This document shows, piece after piece, positions 1-8,681 of a DNA stretch of 64,000 nucleotides (positions within the stretch are counted from its first letter, which is position 1; every line of letters starts with the position of its first letter). Below the pieces are notes generated by a model. The model saw only the letters and a list, made by a program, of their open reading frames with translations. It ran no database searches and was not told the DNA's origin. The stretch lies in NCBI GenBank assembly GCA_902168105.1, contig CABHOY010000071.1, forward strand, positions 1 through 64,000. The letters are read 5' to 3'. This DNA is from an uncultured Flavihumibacter sp. (GTDB lineage: Bacteria; Bacteroidota; Bacteroidia; Chitinophagales; Chitinophagaceae). The position numbers and the translations under genes are program-made.

Positions 1-188
1 GAAAGAACTTTCTGTTTGCGGGTAGCGTAACAGGCGCCAACCGTCTGGCCATGCTTTATAGTCTCATTGGAACCTGCAGTATGAATAATGTAAACCCATA
101 TGAATGGTTGGAAGATGTAATCTCAAACATCAACGATCACCCTGTTAATAGACTTACTGAATTATTACCGCATAACTGGAAATCCTGA
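1..188 (+). CDS. IS66 transposase, C-terminal fragment (cut by window edge)
   Basis: Codons in frame from base 3 give 61 residues ending in NDHPVNRLTELLPHNWKS. Together with the stretch FAGSVTGANRLAMLYSLIGT and the PYEWL motif, this is the C-terminal signature of IS66 transposases (the IS66_C region). The DDE catalytic core would lie upstream, outside the window. The reading frame is open to its stop at 186-188, so nothing shows this end to be broken. Confidence 0.85.
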   Translation, partial: KNFLFAGSVTGANRLAMLYSLIGTCSMNNVNPYEWLEDVISNINDHPVNRLTELLPHNWKS

Positions 189-245
189 TCGCTGCCATAA
201 GTGATTATCCTCTAAATATCTACACGCTCTATCTCGGGTGCTTAC
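1..245 (+). mobile_element. IS66-family element, right end
   Basis: The window opens inside an IS66-type insertion sequence. The transposase C-terminus ends at 188. The sequence at 233-245 reads, on the reverse strand, GTAAGCACCCGAG, which fits the GTAAGC-type terminal inverted repeat known for IS66. The element probably ends at 245. The left end and the helper ORFs lie outside the window, so completeness and the target duplication cannot be judged. It abuts the 3' side of the AT-rich SusC1/SusD1 pair. Confidence 0.75.
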
Positions 246-606
246 CAATAATGTCGATGGATCAGGTATACAATCCTTCAAAACCCTCTCTAGTACCGTA
301 CAAAATCGTTATCAGGGCATCCTGAATTTTTTGTAATCAGGGCTACCAATACGGCGGCTGAATCATTTAATGCTAAGTAAAATCATTTAGAAACGCGATG
401 AGGGAGTAAGAGACGTCAACTTTTTTCCTTTTAAACTCGTTAAATTATATGTCCAATGAGAATCCGCCAAGATTTCAACCTGATCCCAAATCAATCGATT
501 TTCAGTATCAAATTTAAATAGCGCATAATGACATCATGCACCATTTAATAAGATATGCACAATTAAATGTTTAAATTACTAGAATGGCATTCGCTACGTA
601 AGCTCT
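246..606. other. Intergenic, no gene seen
   Basis: This AT-rich stretch lies between the IS66 end and the SusD1 stop. Both strands were read for a small exported protein like those downstream of SusD2 and SusD3. None is present: the only short reverse-strand start (near 530) runs into a stop after about ten codons. No convincing terminator was seen. Confidence 0.5.
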
Positions 607-2013
607 TTAAAACTCATACCCTTCATTTTGTTTCAGGTTAGGGTTTAGGCGAATATCTTCAAAGGGTATTGGAAATACTTTTTTGTAAGGAAACCATTCG
701 CCGCCCTTTTGTGGAACTATAATACTCATTAATTTATCCACATTTCCAATTCTTTTAAGATCGAACCAACGATGCCCCCATTCTGTAAAAAACTCTGTTT
801 GTCTTTCATGCAAGATAGCTTCAGCTAACTGATCTGGATTTTCAAAATTTATTGCCTTTAAATTTGCCCGTTTTCTAATTATATTCAAATCGCTTCGGGT
901 AGCAACTAAATCTCCAATTTTTAATTTTGCCTCCGCTCTAATTAAATATTGTTCGGCTAAACGTAGCACTGTTGAATACTCTATTGCCGGTTCGCCATTC
1001 TTGTAATGCTTATACTTAAAAGGATAACAATACTTAATTCCGGTAGAAGAGTCGACTCCAATCCAATTTATAAATCTTTGATCACCTTCCTCAAACGCGG
1101 ACAATAAAAATTCGCTTATCCATACTGGATTCTGAGAGTCATTAGGTCCATTTTCTAGGACAAACATTCTTGCATCCCATGTATTAAAATATATACCATC
1201 TAGTGGTTGAGGTTGAATTTGCCATATAGATTCTTTACTATTCTTCATAAAAACATCTTCTAAATTATCTATTGCATATAGTTGGTTATTTATAACAAGA
1301 GAACTCTCCAATATCGCGTCATTCCATTTATTTAGATAAAGATTAACTCGCGCCAAAAGGCTTGACGCAACCATCTTATTTGGACGTATGCGATCCTCAG
1401 AAGTGCTTACTATATTAGCCGCTAAATAATCATCACTTAATAGCTCCTTCGCTGTATTTAAATCACGAACTATAGACTCATAAATATCCCCAACAGGGGA
1501 ACGAGGCGCAATTGAATTTAATTTATAGTCGGTAGTCATCAACAAGGGGACATCCCCATATAAATTAACTAAGTAAAAGTAACAAAAAGCCCTTAAAAAG
1601 AGCAACTCTCCAATTAATTGATTTCTAATTACAAGATCAACTCCCTTAGAAGCAGACAACCCTTCCAATGCTGCATTAAGCCTATATATTGTAGTATAGA
1701 AAAGTGACCAGTAAAATTGACCATTTCCAGAATTGGTATAAAACCCTAATTGACTATATGCCGTTGGATGTGCGCTCAATTCATCAGCCGTAAGCGCACA
1801 ACAGACCGATATACTTGATCCCCCATGTACAATATCATTGAGACTCGGATATATTCCCGTCACAGCAGCAATCGCCGAAGCATTTGATTCAAATACGTAC
1901 TTAGAAATTACTTTGTCAGGCGGATTCCCAACATCAAGAAATTTCTTACATGAACAAAATAGTAAAGGGAACGCGATAGTACTCAATAGAGCATTTTTTA
2001 TTAGACAAGACAT
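607..2013 (-). CDS. SusD/RagB-family outer-membrane lipoprotein (SusD1)
   Basis: Surface lipoprotein that would cap the SusC1 barrel and bind ligand before import. The N-terminus is a lipoprotein signal with the lipobox-like FCSC near residue 21, then KKFLDVGNPPD, the usual SusD opening. The helical TPR-like SusD core follows (FLRAFCYFYLVNLYGDVPL near residue 140, RLAEQYLIRAEAKLKIGD near 350, and the C-terminal ERQTEFFTEWGHRWFDLKR and PIPFEDIRLNPNLKQNEGY motifs). At 468 aa it has the normal length. It is the second gene of the SusC1-SusD1 operon, with a 102-bp gap. Unlike the other two pairs here, no small exported protein follows it; an IS66 end lies about 360 bp downstream. Base composition is clearly AT-richer than in the other SusD genes. 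The substrate cannot be deduced. Confidence 0.93.
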   Translation of the reverse strand: MSCLIKNALLSTIAFPLLFCSCKKFLDVGNPPDKVISKYVFESNASAIAAVTGIYPSLNDIVHGGSSISVCCALTADELSAHPTAYSQLGFYTNSGNGQFYWSLFYTTIYRLNAALEGLSASKGVDLVIRNQLIGELLFLRAFCYFYLVNLYGDVPLLMTTDYKLNSIAPRSPVGDIYESIVRDLNTAKELLSDDYLAANIVSTSEDRIRPNKMVASSLLARVNLYLNKWNDAILESSLVINNQLYAIDNLEDVFMKNSKESIWQIQPQPLDGIYFNTWDARMFVLENGPNDSQNPVWISEFLLSAFEEGDQRFINWIGVDSSTGIKYCYPFKYKHYKNGEPAIEYSTVLRLAEQYLIRAEAKLKIGDLVATRSDLNIIRKRANLKAINFENPDQLAEAILHERQTEFFTEWGHRWFDLKRIGNVDKLMSIIVPQKGGEWFPYKKVFPIPFEDIRLNPNLKQNEGYEF

Positions 2014-2115
2014 AAATAATACTTTTAAGCTGGTTGAGATAACTGGTTATTCATGAAGCAAACAATTAATGTTATAGAGTCAACGCACATGAATAGCCTA
2101 ATAAAGTTTTGATAC

Positions 2116-5100
2116 TCATAGAACGATCTGAAGTCCTAGTGTAATTACACGTAAGGGAGGGATACTTGTTACGACCTGAGTTTCTGGATCCCAACCAGGA
2201 TACTTAGTTAGTGTAAACAAATTTTGTCCCTGAAAATAAATACGACCGGAATTCATTTTAAGCCGCTGAAGCATTTTTTGAGTGAACTGCCATGAAACCG
2301 AAACATTCTTACAGCGCATAAATGATGCGTCAACATACACCTGATCACTACTTATCCAGGCATTGTAACTTCCCCTTAATTGGTTGTTTTGGCTAAAAGG
2401 CTGAAATCGAGAAATGTCCCCTGGCTTCTCCCAAGCTGACATTACAACACTCGGTTGGTTTCTCCTTGTCCCAGGAACCCAAGCATCATTAAACATTCCA
2501 CTATATCCTTTGCCAATAGAATATTGAAAAAAGATATCTAAGCTTATGTTCTTGTATCTAAATGTATTTTGAAATCCACCGAAGCATTTTGGTGCTAAAT
2601 CAATAGCTTCAGCGTTAGACTTCGCTGTATTATATAATGCAGGCTTATTATCGATGTCCACAAACATGTACTGTCCAGAGCTAGGATCCACGTTTATAAG
2701 TTTATATAAATACTTTGTTGATAAAGATTTACCTACTTCGATGGCCAAAACTGCTTTGTCCGTATAAGACGCTACTATATTTTTGGAAATTGATATATTA
2801 AACGAAGTGCTCCACTCAAAATTCTTGTTTTGTATATTTTTTGAAGTAATTATAGATTCCCATCCCTTATTTTCTATTCTGGCAGCTAAATTACCAAGCA
2901 TTGAAGACGCACCAATCATACTTGGCTGTGCATATTCAATAAGCTGATTACTAGAGAAATTTAAATAGTAACTGTTATTAAATAACAATTTGTCTTTAAA
3001 AAAACCCATTTCCAGTCCAACTTCACATTTCTTAGTTAATTCCCATCCAAAATCAGGATTATATATTCCAGACACCTGCAATCCTTTAATTCCCTGATAA
3101 GGAAGTTTCTGAAATATATACCGATCCAAATATCGGTAATCCCCAATCTGATCGTTACCTGCTGTTCCATAACTGAACCGCATCTTTCCGTAACTAAGAA
3201 TTGGTAATAAAGAGCGAATAAAGTGTTCCTGAGAGAATATCCAGCCCGCCCCTACAGCCCCAAAAACAGCAAATTGCCTTCGCGGGCCAAAACGACTACT
3301 TCCATCCCTTCTAATAGTTAAATTAACCAAATATTTATCTTGAAAATTATATCCCAATCTTCCGAACAGTGCCGTATACTTGTATTTATAACCTGTTCCA
3401 CTAGCAAAGACAAATGAGGCTGAACCTGGGTTTCTAATTAGCCCATCATCCGTAATTCCAGCCAATGATAATGCTTGTTGATCATACCGATTTCCTAGGA
3501 AAGTAGCTCCCCCTAATAAATTTAAGGAACCGAAAGTAAAGACCTTTTGATAATCAATCTGAGGTTCGAAAATCCAGGATCTTGTTTTATCAACCGAATA
3601 CAATCCTGCAGCCGTGGCGTTTCTTTGGAACTGTGGATCAACACTTGCTATTGTCGCTGAAGCAAAAATGTTGTTAGTCAATTCGTTTACCCCAAAATTT
3701 GCTTTAACACGTAAGTCCGGCATTATTTTGTAACTAAAATCTACATTTCCTATTAAATTGCTAGTGCGAGCCTCATAAACTCCATCTTTTAACTTAGCAT
3801 AAGGATTTGTCCAAGTAGAATTTGCCCAGTTTAAACTTCCATCACTATTGTACGGAGGAGGAGCATTGGGAGGTAAATTAATATTATTCGCATAATCTCC
3901 TCCAGGAAAATCGGTATTGCTCACTAAGTAACTTCCCGTCAAGCCTGTCTCAAATTTTTCATCTAAGGAATTTCCTTTAATATTAAAATGCACTCCTGCG
4001 TTGTTACTTCCAAAATCAACAGGAAAAATAGTCCCCTCTTTATGGTAATTTCCCCCTATCAAATATTTAACGGTTTGACTTCCACCAGATATTGACCCTC
4101 TTATATCAGAATAGTTGGCAGTTCCTCCTATTAATTCTTTTTGCCAATCCGTATACCTAGTGGTATCCCATTGCAATAAATCTGGTGCATTCTGTATGGT
4201 GGGCACAACAGCATCGTTCATAAAGGCACTTCTCCTCATTTTAAGGTATTCTTGAGTGTTTAGCAACTCCAAGCGATTGGCGACCTTTGCCCAACCCTTA
4301 TAGACATTAATATCAATTTTTGCAGTACCAGACCTACCTTTCTTTGTAGTAATTAACACGACTCCATTTGCTCCTCTTGAACCATATATAGCAGTTGCAT
4401 CAGCATCTTTTAACACACTAATGCTTTCAATATCCGCAGGGTTGACAAAATTCAGTGTTGAAAGTGTTCTTCCTACAGCACCAAAAGATCCGGTAAATGA
4501 GGAATTATAGGGAATTCCATCTACGATAAATAAAGGTTGCGTTCCATTTGTAAGGCTATTTCTACCTCTTATTTGGACCTTTACCTCTCCTCCCTGTATT
4601 CCTGTAGTTTGAGTGATAGACATTCCTGTCACCCGCCCCTGTAATGCCAAAAGAGGATCTGTAACCGGCTGTTTTTCGATCTCTTTAGCATCAATAGTTA
4701 TTGCATTACCCGTGCTCAGTCCTGAGGTTGTGTTATAATATCCACCCTTGATAACAGTTTCACTCAAAGTACTTATTACTTCATCCATTCTGATAATTAC
4801 AACCCTGTCTGTTACCTGAACGTCTTTTGTTTTAAAGCCTATTGATCTAATAGACAATATCGCTCCAGATTCCACTCCATCTAAAGCAAACTTTCCATCT
4901 ATGTCAGTTTTAGTCCCTTTTTTGCCCCCATTTACAATTATGGTAGCTCCTGGAACCGGATTCCCATTTGCATCCAAAACCCTACCGGACACACTCATCG
5001 GAGGAGAGATAATATTGTTGGACGAATCTATTCTCCTTTGTATAAACTTTAACGAAATCACGCCCTCCCTGTAGATCCACTCAATCCCTCTCTTTCCTAA

Positions 5101-5370
5101 CAAACTCTCCAACACATCATCCAGCATCACCTTCTCAAACGCTATTGTCACTTTCTCATGTACATCCACGGCATCCACCGCATACATAAACCTCAAGCCT
5201 GTTTGTTTTTCTATCTGCTTAAATACACTCGCCAATGCCACATCGCTACCCACCACAGTGATCTTTTGCTTCCCGGTCTGATCGGTAGAAGCATATAATG
5301 AAGTACAGCACAATAGAAATACTGAAAGAAACCTGACCACCAGGTTGCTGCGAGGCGTAGAGATGCACAT
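2116..5370 (-). CDS. SusC/RagA TonB-dependent transporter with STN signalling domain (SusC1)
   Basis: Outer-membrane barrel of a SusCD importer, 1084 aa. Order of parts: signal peptide (1-30); STN secretin/TonB short domain (about 35-107), which in this family contacts a FecR anti-sigma factor; carboxypeptidase-regulatory-like domain (about 126-200, SGRVLDANGNPVPGATI); plug with QPLFIVDGIPY and the SusC signature SVLKDADATAIYGSRGANGV; then a beta barrel ending in LRVITLGLQIVL. It is divergent from sigma1-FecR1, the classic regulatory arrangement. GC content falls from near-average over the STN and regulatory-like domains to very low in the barrel, suggesting that the barrel and SusD1 have a different history from the signalling end. 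An ECF-type promoter candidate lies about 205 bp upstream. Confidence 0.95.
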   Translation of the reverse strand: MCISTPRSNLVVRFLSVFLLCCTSLYASTDQTGKQKITVVGSDVALASVFKQIEKQTGLRFMYAVDAVDVHEKVTIAFEKVMLDDVLESLLGKRGIEWIYREGVISLKFIQRRIDSSNNIISPPMSVSGRVLDANGNPVPGATIIVNGGKKGTKTDIDGKFALDGVESGAILSIRSIGFKTKDVQVTDRVVIIRMDEVISTLSETVIKGGYYNTTSGLSTGNAITIDAKEIEKQPVTDPLLALQGRVTGMSITQTTGIQGGEVKVQIRGRNSLTNGTQPLFIVDGIPYNSSFTGSFGAVGRTLSTLNFVNPADIESISVLKDADATAIYGSRGANGVVLITTKKGRSGTAKIDINVYKGWAKVANRLELLNTQEYLKMRRSAFMNDAVVPTIQNAPDLLQWDTTRYTDWQKELIGGTANYSDIRGSISGGSQTVKYLIGGNYHKEGTIFPVDFGSNNAGVHFNIKGNSLDEKFETGLTGSYLVSNTDFPGGDYANNINLPPNAPPPYNSDGSLNWANSTWTNPYAKLKDGVYEARTSNLIGNVDFSYKIMPDLRVKANFGVNELTNNIFASATIASVDPQFQRNATAAGLYSVDKTRSWIFEPQIDYQKVFTFGSLNLLGGATFLGNRYDQQALSLAGITDDGLIRNPGSASFVFASGTGYKYKYTALFGRLGYNFQDKYLVNLTIRRDGSSRFGPRRQFAVFGAVGAGWIFSQEHFIRSLLPILSYGKMRFSYGTAGNDQIGDYRYLDRYIFQKLPYQGIKGLQVSGIYNPDFGWELTKKCEVGLEMGFFKDKLLFNNSYYLNFSSNQLIEYAQPSMIGASSMLGNLAARIENKGWESIITSKNIQNKNFEWSTSFNISISKNIVASYTDKAVLAIEVGKSLSTKYLYKLINVDPSSGQYMFVDIDNKPALYNTAKSNAEAIDLAPKCFGGFQNTFRYKNISLDIFFQYSIGKGYSGMFNDAWVPGTRRNQPSVVMSAWEKPGDISRFQPFSQNNQLRGSYNAWISSDQVYVDASFMRCKNVSVSWQFTQKMLQRLKMNSGRIYFQGQNLFTLTKYPGWDPETQVVTSIPPLRVITLGLQIVL

Positions 5371-5574
5371 AACGATTCAGTTGATTTTGGTTAAAAAGCG
5401 TAGCAATAAGCACAGTTGGAAACAGACGCGTGTACAATTCCTTACCACATGACATAGTTCAGTGAATGAAGTCAGCCGAAAAAACGAATAATGGTTGGTT
5501 TTATTACTGGTTCAGTATCGTGTTGTAATAGTAATGCCAGGCTAGCTAAACCTGCTATTGAGTCAGTTCCTATT

Positions 5575-5604
5575 CAGTGGTCGATGTTAAAAGTAAAAAG
5601 TACT
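5575..5604 (-). promoter_or_regulatory. Putative ECF-sigma promoter of SusC1
   Basis: On the reverse strand AGTACTTTTT begins at 5604 and CGAC follows at motif positions 22-25 (5583-5580). The FecR1 upstream region has AGTACCTTTT and CGAC at exactly the same spacing. SusC3 and FecR3 carry close relatives. The layout resembles an ECF -35/-10 pair. The inferred leader would be about 200 nt, longer than for SusC3. Confidence 0.5.
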
Positions 5605-5659
5605 CTTAAGATTTAACAGAAATTTAAAGCTCTTCCAATGTTGCAAAAAACTTCAACCG

Positions 5660-5704
5660 TTAACACGGCATTAACTTCCGGCAAATTGAGATTCAGTAGC
5701 TTAG
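5660..5704 (+). promoter_or_regulatory. TTAAC direct-repeat promoter upstream of sigma1
   Basis: TTAAC at 5660-5664 and 5671-5675 (11-bp step), then 21 bp, then TAGCTTAG at 5697-5704, a TAnnTTnG variant of the Bacteroidota -7 box. The same spacing recurs upstream of four other genes here. The leader to the sigma1 ATG would be about 90 nt. Confidence 0.6.
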
Positions 5705-5800
5705 CAAGTGTATTAGTTACGTTCATTGTTCTGCCCAGATGTTTTATTATCCCATTTGAGATCCATAACAGTTCATTGTATCATTATATTCTGTTGAGGT

Positions 5801-6349
5801 ATGTATCTAGACGGTTACAACGACGAACATCTTTTCAAGTTGCTGCAGGACGGCAGCGAGACAGCCTTCAATACCATCTTTAACCGCTATAGTAAACGTT
5901 TATATGTAGAAGCATATAAACGCTTGCAGGACACAGAGGAAGGTAATGACATTGTACAGGAAGTATTCTTCTGGCTATGGGACAGACGTAATGTCTTGGA
6001 AACACCGCAATGCCTAAAGGCGTACTTGGTGCAGGTAGTGCGCAATAAATGTATTGACCTGATCCGCAAAAAGACCAGTACCCGCAGTAAAAAGCAACAA
6101 TACATTTGGCTGGCCGATACGCAGACTACCATTACTCCAATCGAGAACAAGGAACTTGGCAGGTTGCTAGCCGTGGCGATTAACAGTGTAACGCCTGCCA
6201 GCAGGATGGCTTTTGAACAATTATACCTTCATAAAAAAAGTCTGAAAGAGATCGCCGATGAAATGAATATTAACGTTCAGTCGGTGAAGAACCACATTCA
6301 CCGTGCACTCAAAGTATTACGCGAAAATCTTAAACATAGTTTATCATAA
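5801..6349 (+). CDS. FecI-type ECF RNA polymerase sigma factor (sigma1)
   Basis: Sigma-70 family ECF factor of 182 aa, expected to direct transcription of the SusC1-SusD1 operon. Region 2 spans about residues 20-90 (AFNTIFNRYSKRLYVEAYKR, then NDIVQEVFFWLWDRR). Region 4 spans about 125-178, with helix-turn-helix KEIADEMNINVQSVKNHIHR followed by ALKVLRENL. The start is the ATG at 5801; length matches the other three sigma paralogues once their starts are set. FecR1 follows after 36 bp. By analogy with FecI/FecR, the protein is held by FecR1 until SusC1 is occupied; this is inference. Confidence 0.93.
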   Translation: MYLDGYNDEHLFKLLQDGSETAFNTIFNRYSKRLYVEAYKRLQDTEEGNDIVQEVFFWLWDRRNVLETPQCLKAYLVQVVRNKCIDLIRKKTSTRSKKQQYIWLADTQTTITPIENKELGRLLAVAINSVTPASRMAFEQLYLHKKSLKEIADEMNINVQSVKNHIHRALKVLRENLKHSLS

Positions 6350-6376
6350 GTACCTTTTGCCGCGTTTTCCGACTGT
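6349..6376 (+). promoter_or_regulatory. Putative ECF-sigma promoter of FecR1
   Basis: AGTACCTTTTG starts at 6349 on the last base of the sigma1 stop, and CGAC lies at 6370-6373. This is the same spacing as the reverse-strand site upstream of SusC1. It would place the start of transcription only a few bases before the FecR1 ATG at 6386, so the leader would be very short. Confidence 0.45.
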
Positions 6377-6385
6377 AATGGTATC

Positions 6386-7513
6386 ATGAGTATAAATGAA
6401 ACCCAAATAGAACAACTGGTACTAGATGAGTTAGGCGGGATCATTACCCCTGAAGACAGTGCCACCCTCAAAAAACTGCTCGAAGAAGAACCGGAAGCAC
6501 TCATTATCCGAAACACCATCTACGAACAGTTCTCGGGGCCTGAGGAACAGGCGTTTTTAGCCTTATTGCCAGAACAGCTGCCCGTTGACGAAGTATGGGC
6601 AAAGATCCGTAAAAGGAAATGGATTAGGGTAATCGTACGCTCTTCGCTTAGTCTTGCACTTATGGCCTCCGTGGCCTCTGGCATTTACATATCATTCAAG
6701 CCAACAAAGCTCTTCCAGCCTAAGGCAATTGTCCATGGATTGTCCCTGAAAACTGTTGCGCTGCAGCTGCCCGATGGCGAAGTCGTCAATCTGGGCAGCA
6801 CGCAGCAACACGTCACAGTGGGTGATGTAACATTAAACGCAGAGGAAAACCTTTTATCTCTCAAAACGAGAAATAAAACCGGACGCGCTGTAATAACGGT
6901 CCCAGCCGGACAGGACTATAAAATAAAACTCTCTGATGGCACAGAAGTACAGTTAAACGCCGCCTCCAGGATGTTATTTCCTGTCGTATTTACTGGTAAT
7001 AGCCGTGAAGTCACAATATATGGCGAAGCCTATCTATCAGTAGCCAGCGATGAGAAAAGGCCATTTATCGTACACCTCCCGAACAGTACGGTACAAGTAC
7101 TCGGTACAGAATTCAATGTGAATACCTACGATAATGCCCATGAACAGGTAGCACTGATAAAAGGCGCTATCAAACTGGAAGCAGATGCTACCACGCTCAT
7201 GCTAAAACCAGGATTTGCAGTACGATACGAAAAGGGGCAGCACATGCAGGCAACACCATTTGATGCGGAAGAATTATTAGCCTGGCGTGAGGGTACTTAT
7301 GTGTTCCATTCAACGACCATAGATGAAATATGTGGGGTACTGAAAAGATGGTATAGTATCAATGCCGTTTATGACGATGCCAGTACAGGACAGCGCCGTT
7401 TCACCGGCTATATAGATAAATCCAGGCCTATGCAGCATTTCCTGGATGATTTACGATTCACAGGACATTTTGATTATTATTTTGATAGGGACAGCGTCCT
7501 GCATATACGTTAG
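6386..7513 (+). CDS. FecR-family anti-sigma factor (FecR1)
   Basis: Inner-membrane anti-sigma and signal-transducing protein, 375 aa. The cytoplasmic N-terminus (TQIEQLVLDELGGIITPEDS) would bind sigma1. One membrane span lies at about 80-103. The periplasmic FecR domain spans about 165-265 (VPAGQDYKIKLSDGTEVQLN, VLGTEFNVNTYD), and a C-terminal DUF4974-type domain about 305-375 (DEICGVLKRWYSINAVYDD), which in this family meets the STN domain of SusC. It lies between two sigma genes, 36 bp after sigma1 and 43 bp before sigma1b. Confidence 0.93.
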   Translation: MSINETQIEQLVLDELGGIITPEDSATLKKLLEEEPEALIIRNTIYEQFSGPEEQAFLALLPEQLPVDEVWAKIRKRKWIRVIVRSSLSLALMASVASGIYISFKPTKLFQPKAIVHGLSLKTVALQLPDGEVVNLGSTQQHVTVGDVTLNAEENLLSLKTRNKTGRAVITVPAGQDYKIKLSDGTEVQLNAASRMLFPVVFTGNSREVTIYGEAYLSVASDEKRPFIVHLPNSTVQVLGTEFNVNTYDNAHEQVALIKGAIKLEADATTLMLKPGFAVRYEKGQHMQATPFDAEELLAWREGTYVFHSTTIDEICGVLKRWYSINAVYDDASTGQRRFTGYIDKSRPMQHFLDDLRFTGHFDYYFDRDSVLHIR

Positions 7514-7556
7514 CGTTACGAGGTTTAAATTTTGTCATGCAGTCTTGAATGTAAAA

Positions 7557-8105
7557 ATGATGTCGTTTCACGAGGAAGAACTATTACTGTCCCTTAAGAA
7601 GGGCAATGCGAAGGCTTTCGCTACAATCTACCAACAATACTACAAGCAACTGATCATATTTGCGCGTACGAAGGTAGACAACCTACAGGAGGCGGAAGAC
7701 ATGGTACAGGAAATATTTACATCTTTGTGGCAACGGAGAAAAGAGTTGTCCATCAACATTTCTCTCAGGCACTATCTTTATAGGGCGGTACATTTACAGT
7801 ATGCCTACAAATGCCGGCGTAATGAAGTTGCCCGTCGCTTCTTAACACATACCTATTACACATCACCTGACAGCGCCATACCGCAGAACCTCGAAAATAA
7901 AGAACTCGGACAACAGATTCGCGATGCTGCCAGACAGGTATCCGCACCTGCCTGCAGGAAGGTATTTGAGTTATTATACCTGCAGGAATTAAGTCATAAG
8001 GAAATTGCCGAGGATATGAACATACAGTTACAGGTTGTAAAAAACCAGGTGAGCCGTGCACTGAAAGTTATCCGCACTCATCTACGCGAAGTAGAATGCG
8101 TGTAA
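7557..8105 (+). CDS. Second ECF sigma factor downstream of FecR1 (sigma1b)
   Basis: ECF sigma factor of 182 aa if started at the ATG at 7557 (ATGATG; 7560 is also possible). A longer in-frame start at 7446 would overlap FecR1 and exceed the common length of about 182. Region 2: FATIYQQYYKQLIIFARTKV, then AEDMVQEIFTSLWQRRKEL. Region 4: HKEIAEDMNIQLQVVKNQVS, then RALKVIRTHL. It occupies the slot where the other modules carry an AraC-like gene. No own FecR or SusC is next to it; the adjacent gene (thioredoxin-like) is convergent. Its partner anti-sigma is unknown; it may share FecR1. Confidence 0.9.
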   Translation: MMSFHEEELLLSLKKGNAKAFATIYQQYYKQLIIFARTKVDNLQEAEDMVQEIFTSLWQRRKELSINISLRHYLYRAVHLQYAYKCRRNEVARRFLTHTYYTSPDSAIPQNLENKELGQQIRDAARQVSAPACRKVFELLYLQELSHKEIAEDMNIQLQVVKNQVSRALKVIRTHLREVECV

Positions 8106-8108
8106 ATA

Positions 8109-8600
8109 CTATTTATCAATAATTGCACGGATCGTGTCCATTGTCATTGGTCCATAGTTCGCACGCTTGATCTGTCGGTTTTTATCATAGAAAACCAGTA
8201 AAGGATATGCAACCCCGCCATAAAACTTAATAAAGGCATTATTGTAGTCTAGCCCGAGTCTCACATTAGAGAATCTCTCCACATCGTATTTTTTTTGATA
8301 GTTCTTTACTTCGTGAAAGCTACCAGCGCTAATAAAAAGAAGATTAACATCTTTCACTACATCCATAGAGTCTACTAATTTCCGGGAGAGGGTATCACAT
8401 TGCAGACAACCAGGTCCATAAAAGTACAATAAAATTGGGCGTCCCTTGGCAAGGCTATCTGTTCCAAACTTAGAAACGGTGTCTCCTTTCAGCAATACAA
8501 TTTGTGGTAATACTTTTGGATCTTTAGGGGCATTATCGGCATATGGAGCCAGGGTACAGCTGACCAGGCCCAGGGCATACAAAAGGAATAGTTGTTTCAT
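8109..8600 (-). CDS. Thioredoxin-like (TlpA-type) lipoprotein
   Basis: 163-aa predicted lipoprotein: signal MKQLFLLYALGLVSC with the lipobox Cys at about residue 15, then a short linker and a thioredoxin-like fold. The redox motif is CLQC in YFYGPGCLQCDTLSRKLVDS (about residues 92-95), and the cis-Pro loop is seen in GGVAYPLLVFYDKN. This resembles periplasm-facing thiol-disulfide proteins of the TlpA/ResA group. It stands alone and is convergent with sigma1b (3-bp gap). The substrate is unknown. Confidence 0.72.
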   Translation of the reverse strand: MKQLFLLYALGLVSCTLAPYADNAPKDPKVLPQIVLLKGDTVSKFGTDSLAKGRPILLYFYGPGCLQCDTLSRKLVDSMDVVKDVNLLFISAGSFHEVKNYQKKYDVERFSNVRLGLDYNNAFIKFYGGVAYPLLVFYDKNRQIKRANYGPMTMDTIRAIIDK

Positions 8601-8681
8601 ATCGTATAGATGGTTAACAAGGGAAATATACCTTGTTTAACCCGGATAATACTTAGGAGATAGCGCATTACTGCTATGAAG

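Larger units (their letters stand above)
5371..5800. other. Divergent control region SusC1/sigma1
   Basis: A 430-bp gene-free region. It holds the reverse-strand AGTAC motif for SusC1 (5575-5604) and the forward TTAAC repeat promoter for sigma1 (5660-5704), about 60 bp apart. The remainder is AT-rich leader, including about 200 nt ahead of the SusC1 start. No credible small ORF was found. Confidence 0.5.

Noticed and set aside
5246..5455. 69-codon reverse ORF over the SusC1 start
   Set aside because: It overlaps the SusC1 signal peptide and STN region in another frame, and its composition is that of a shadow frame.
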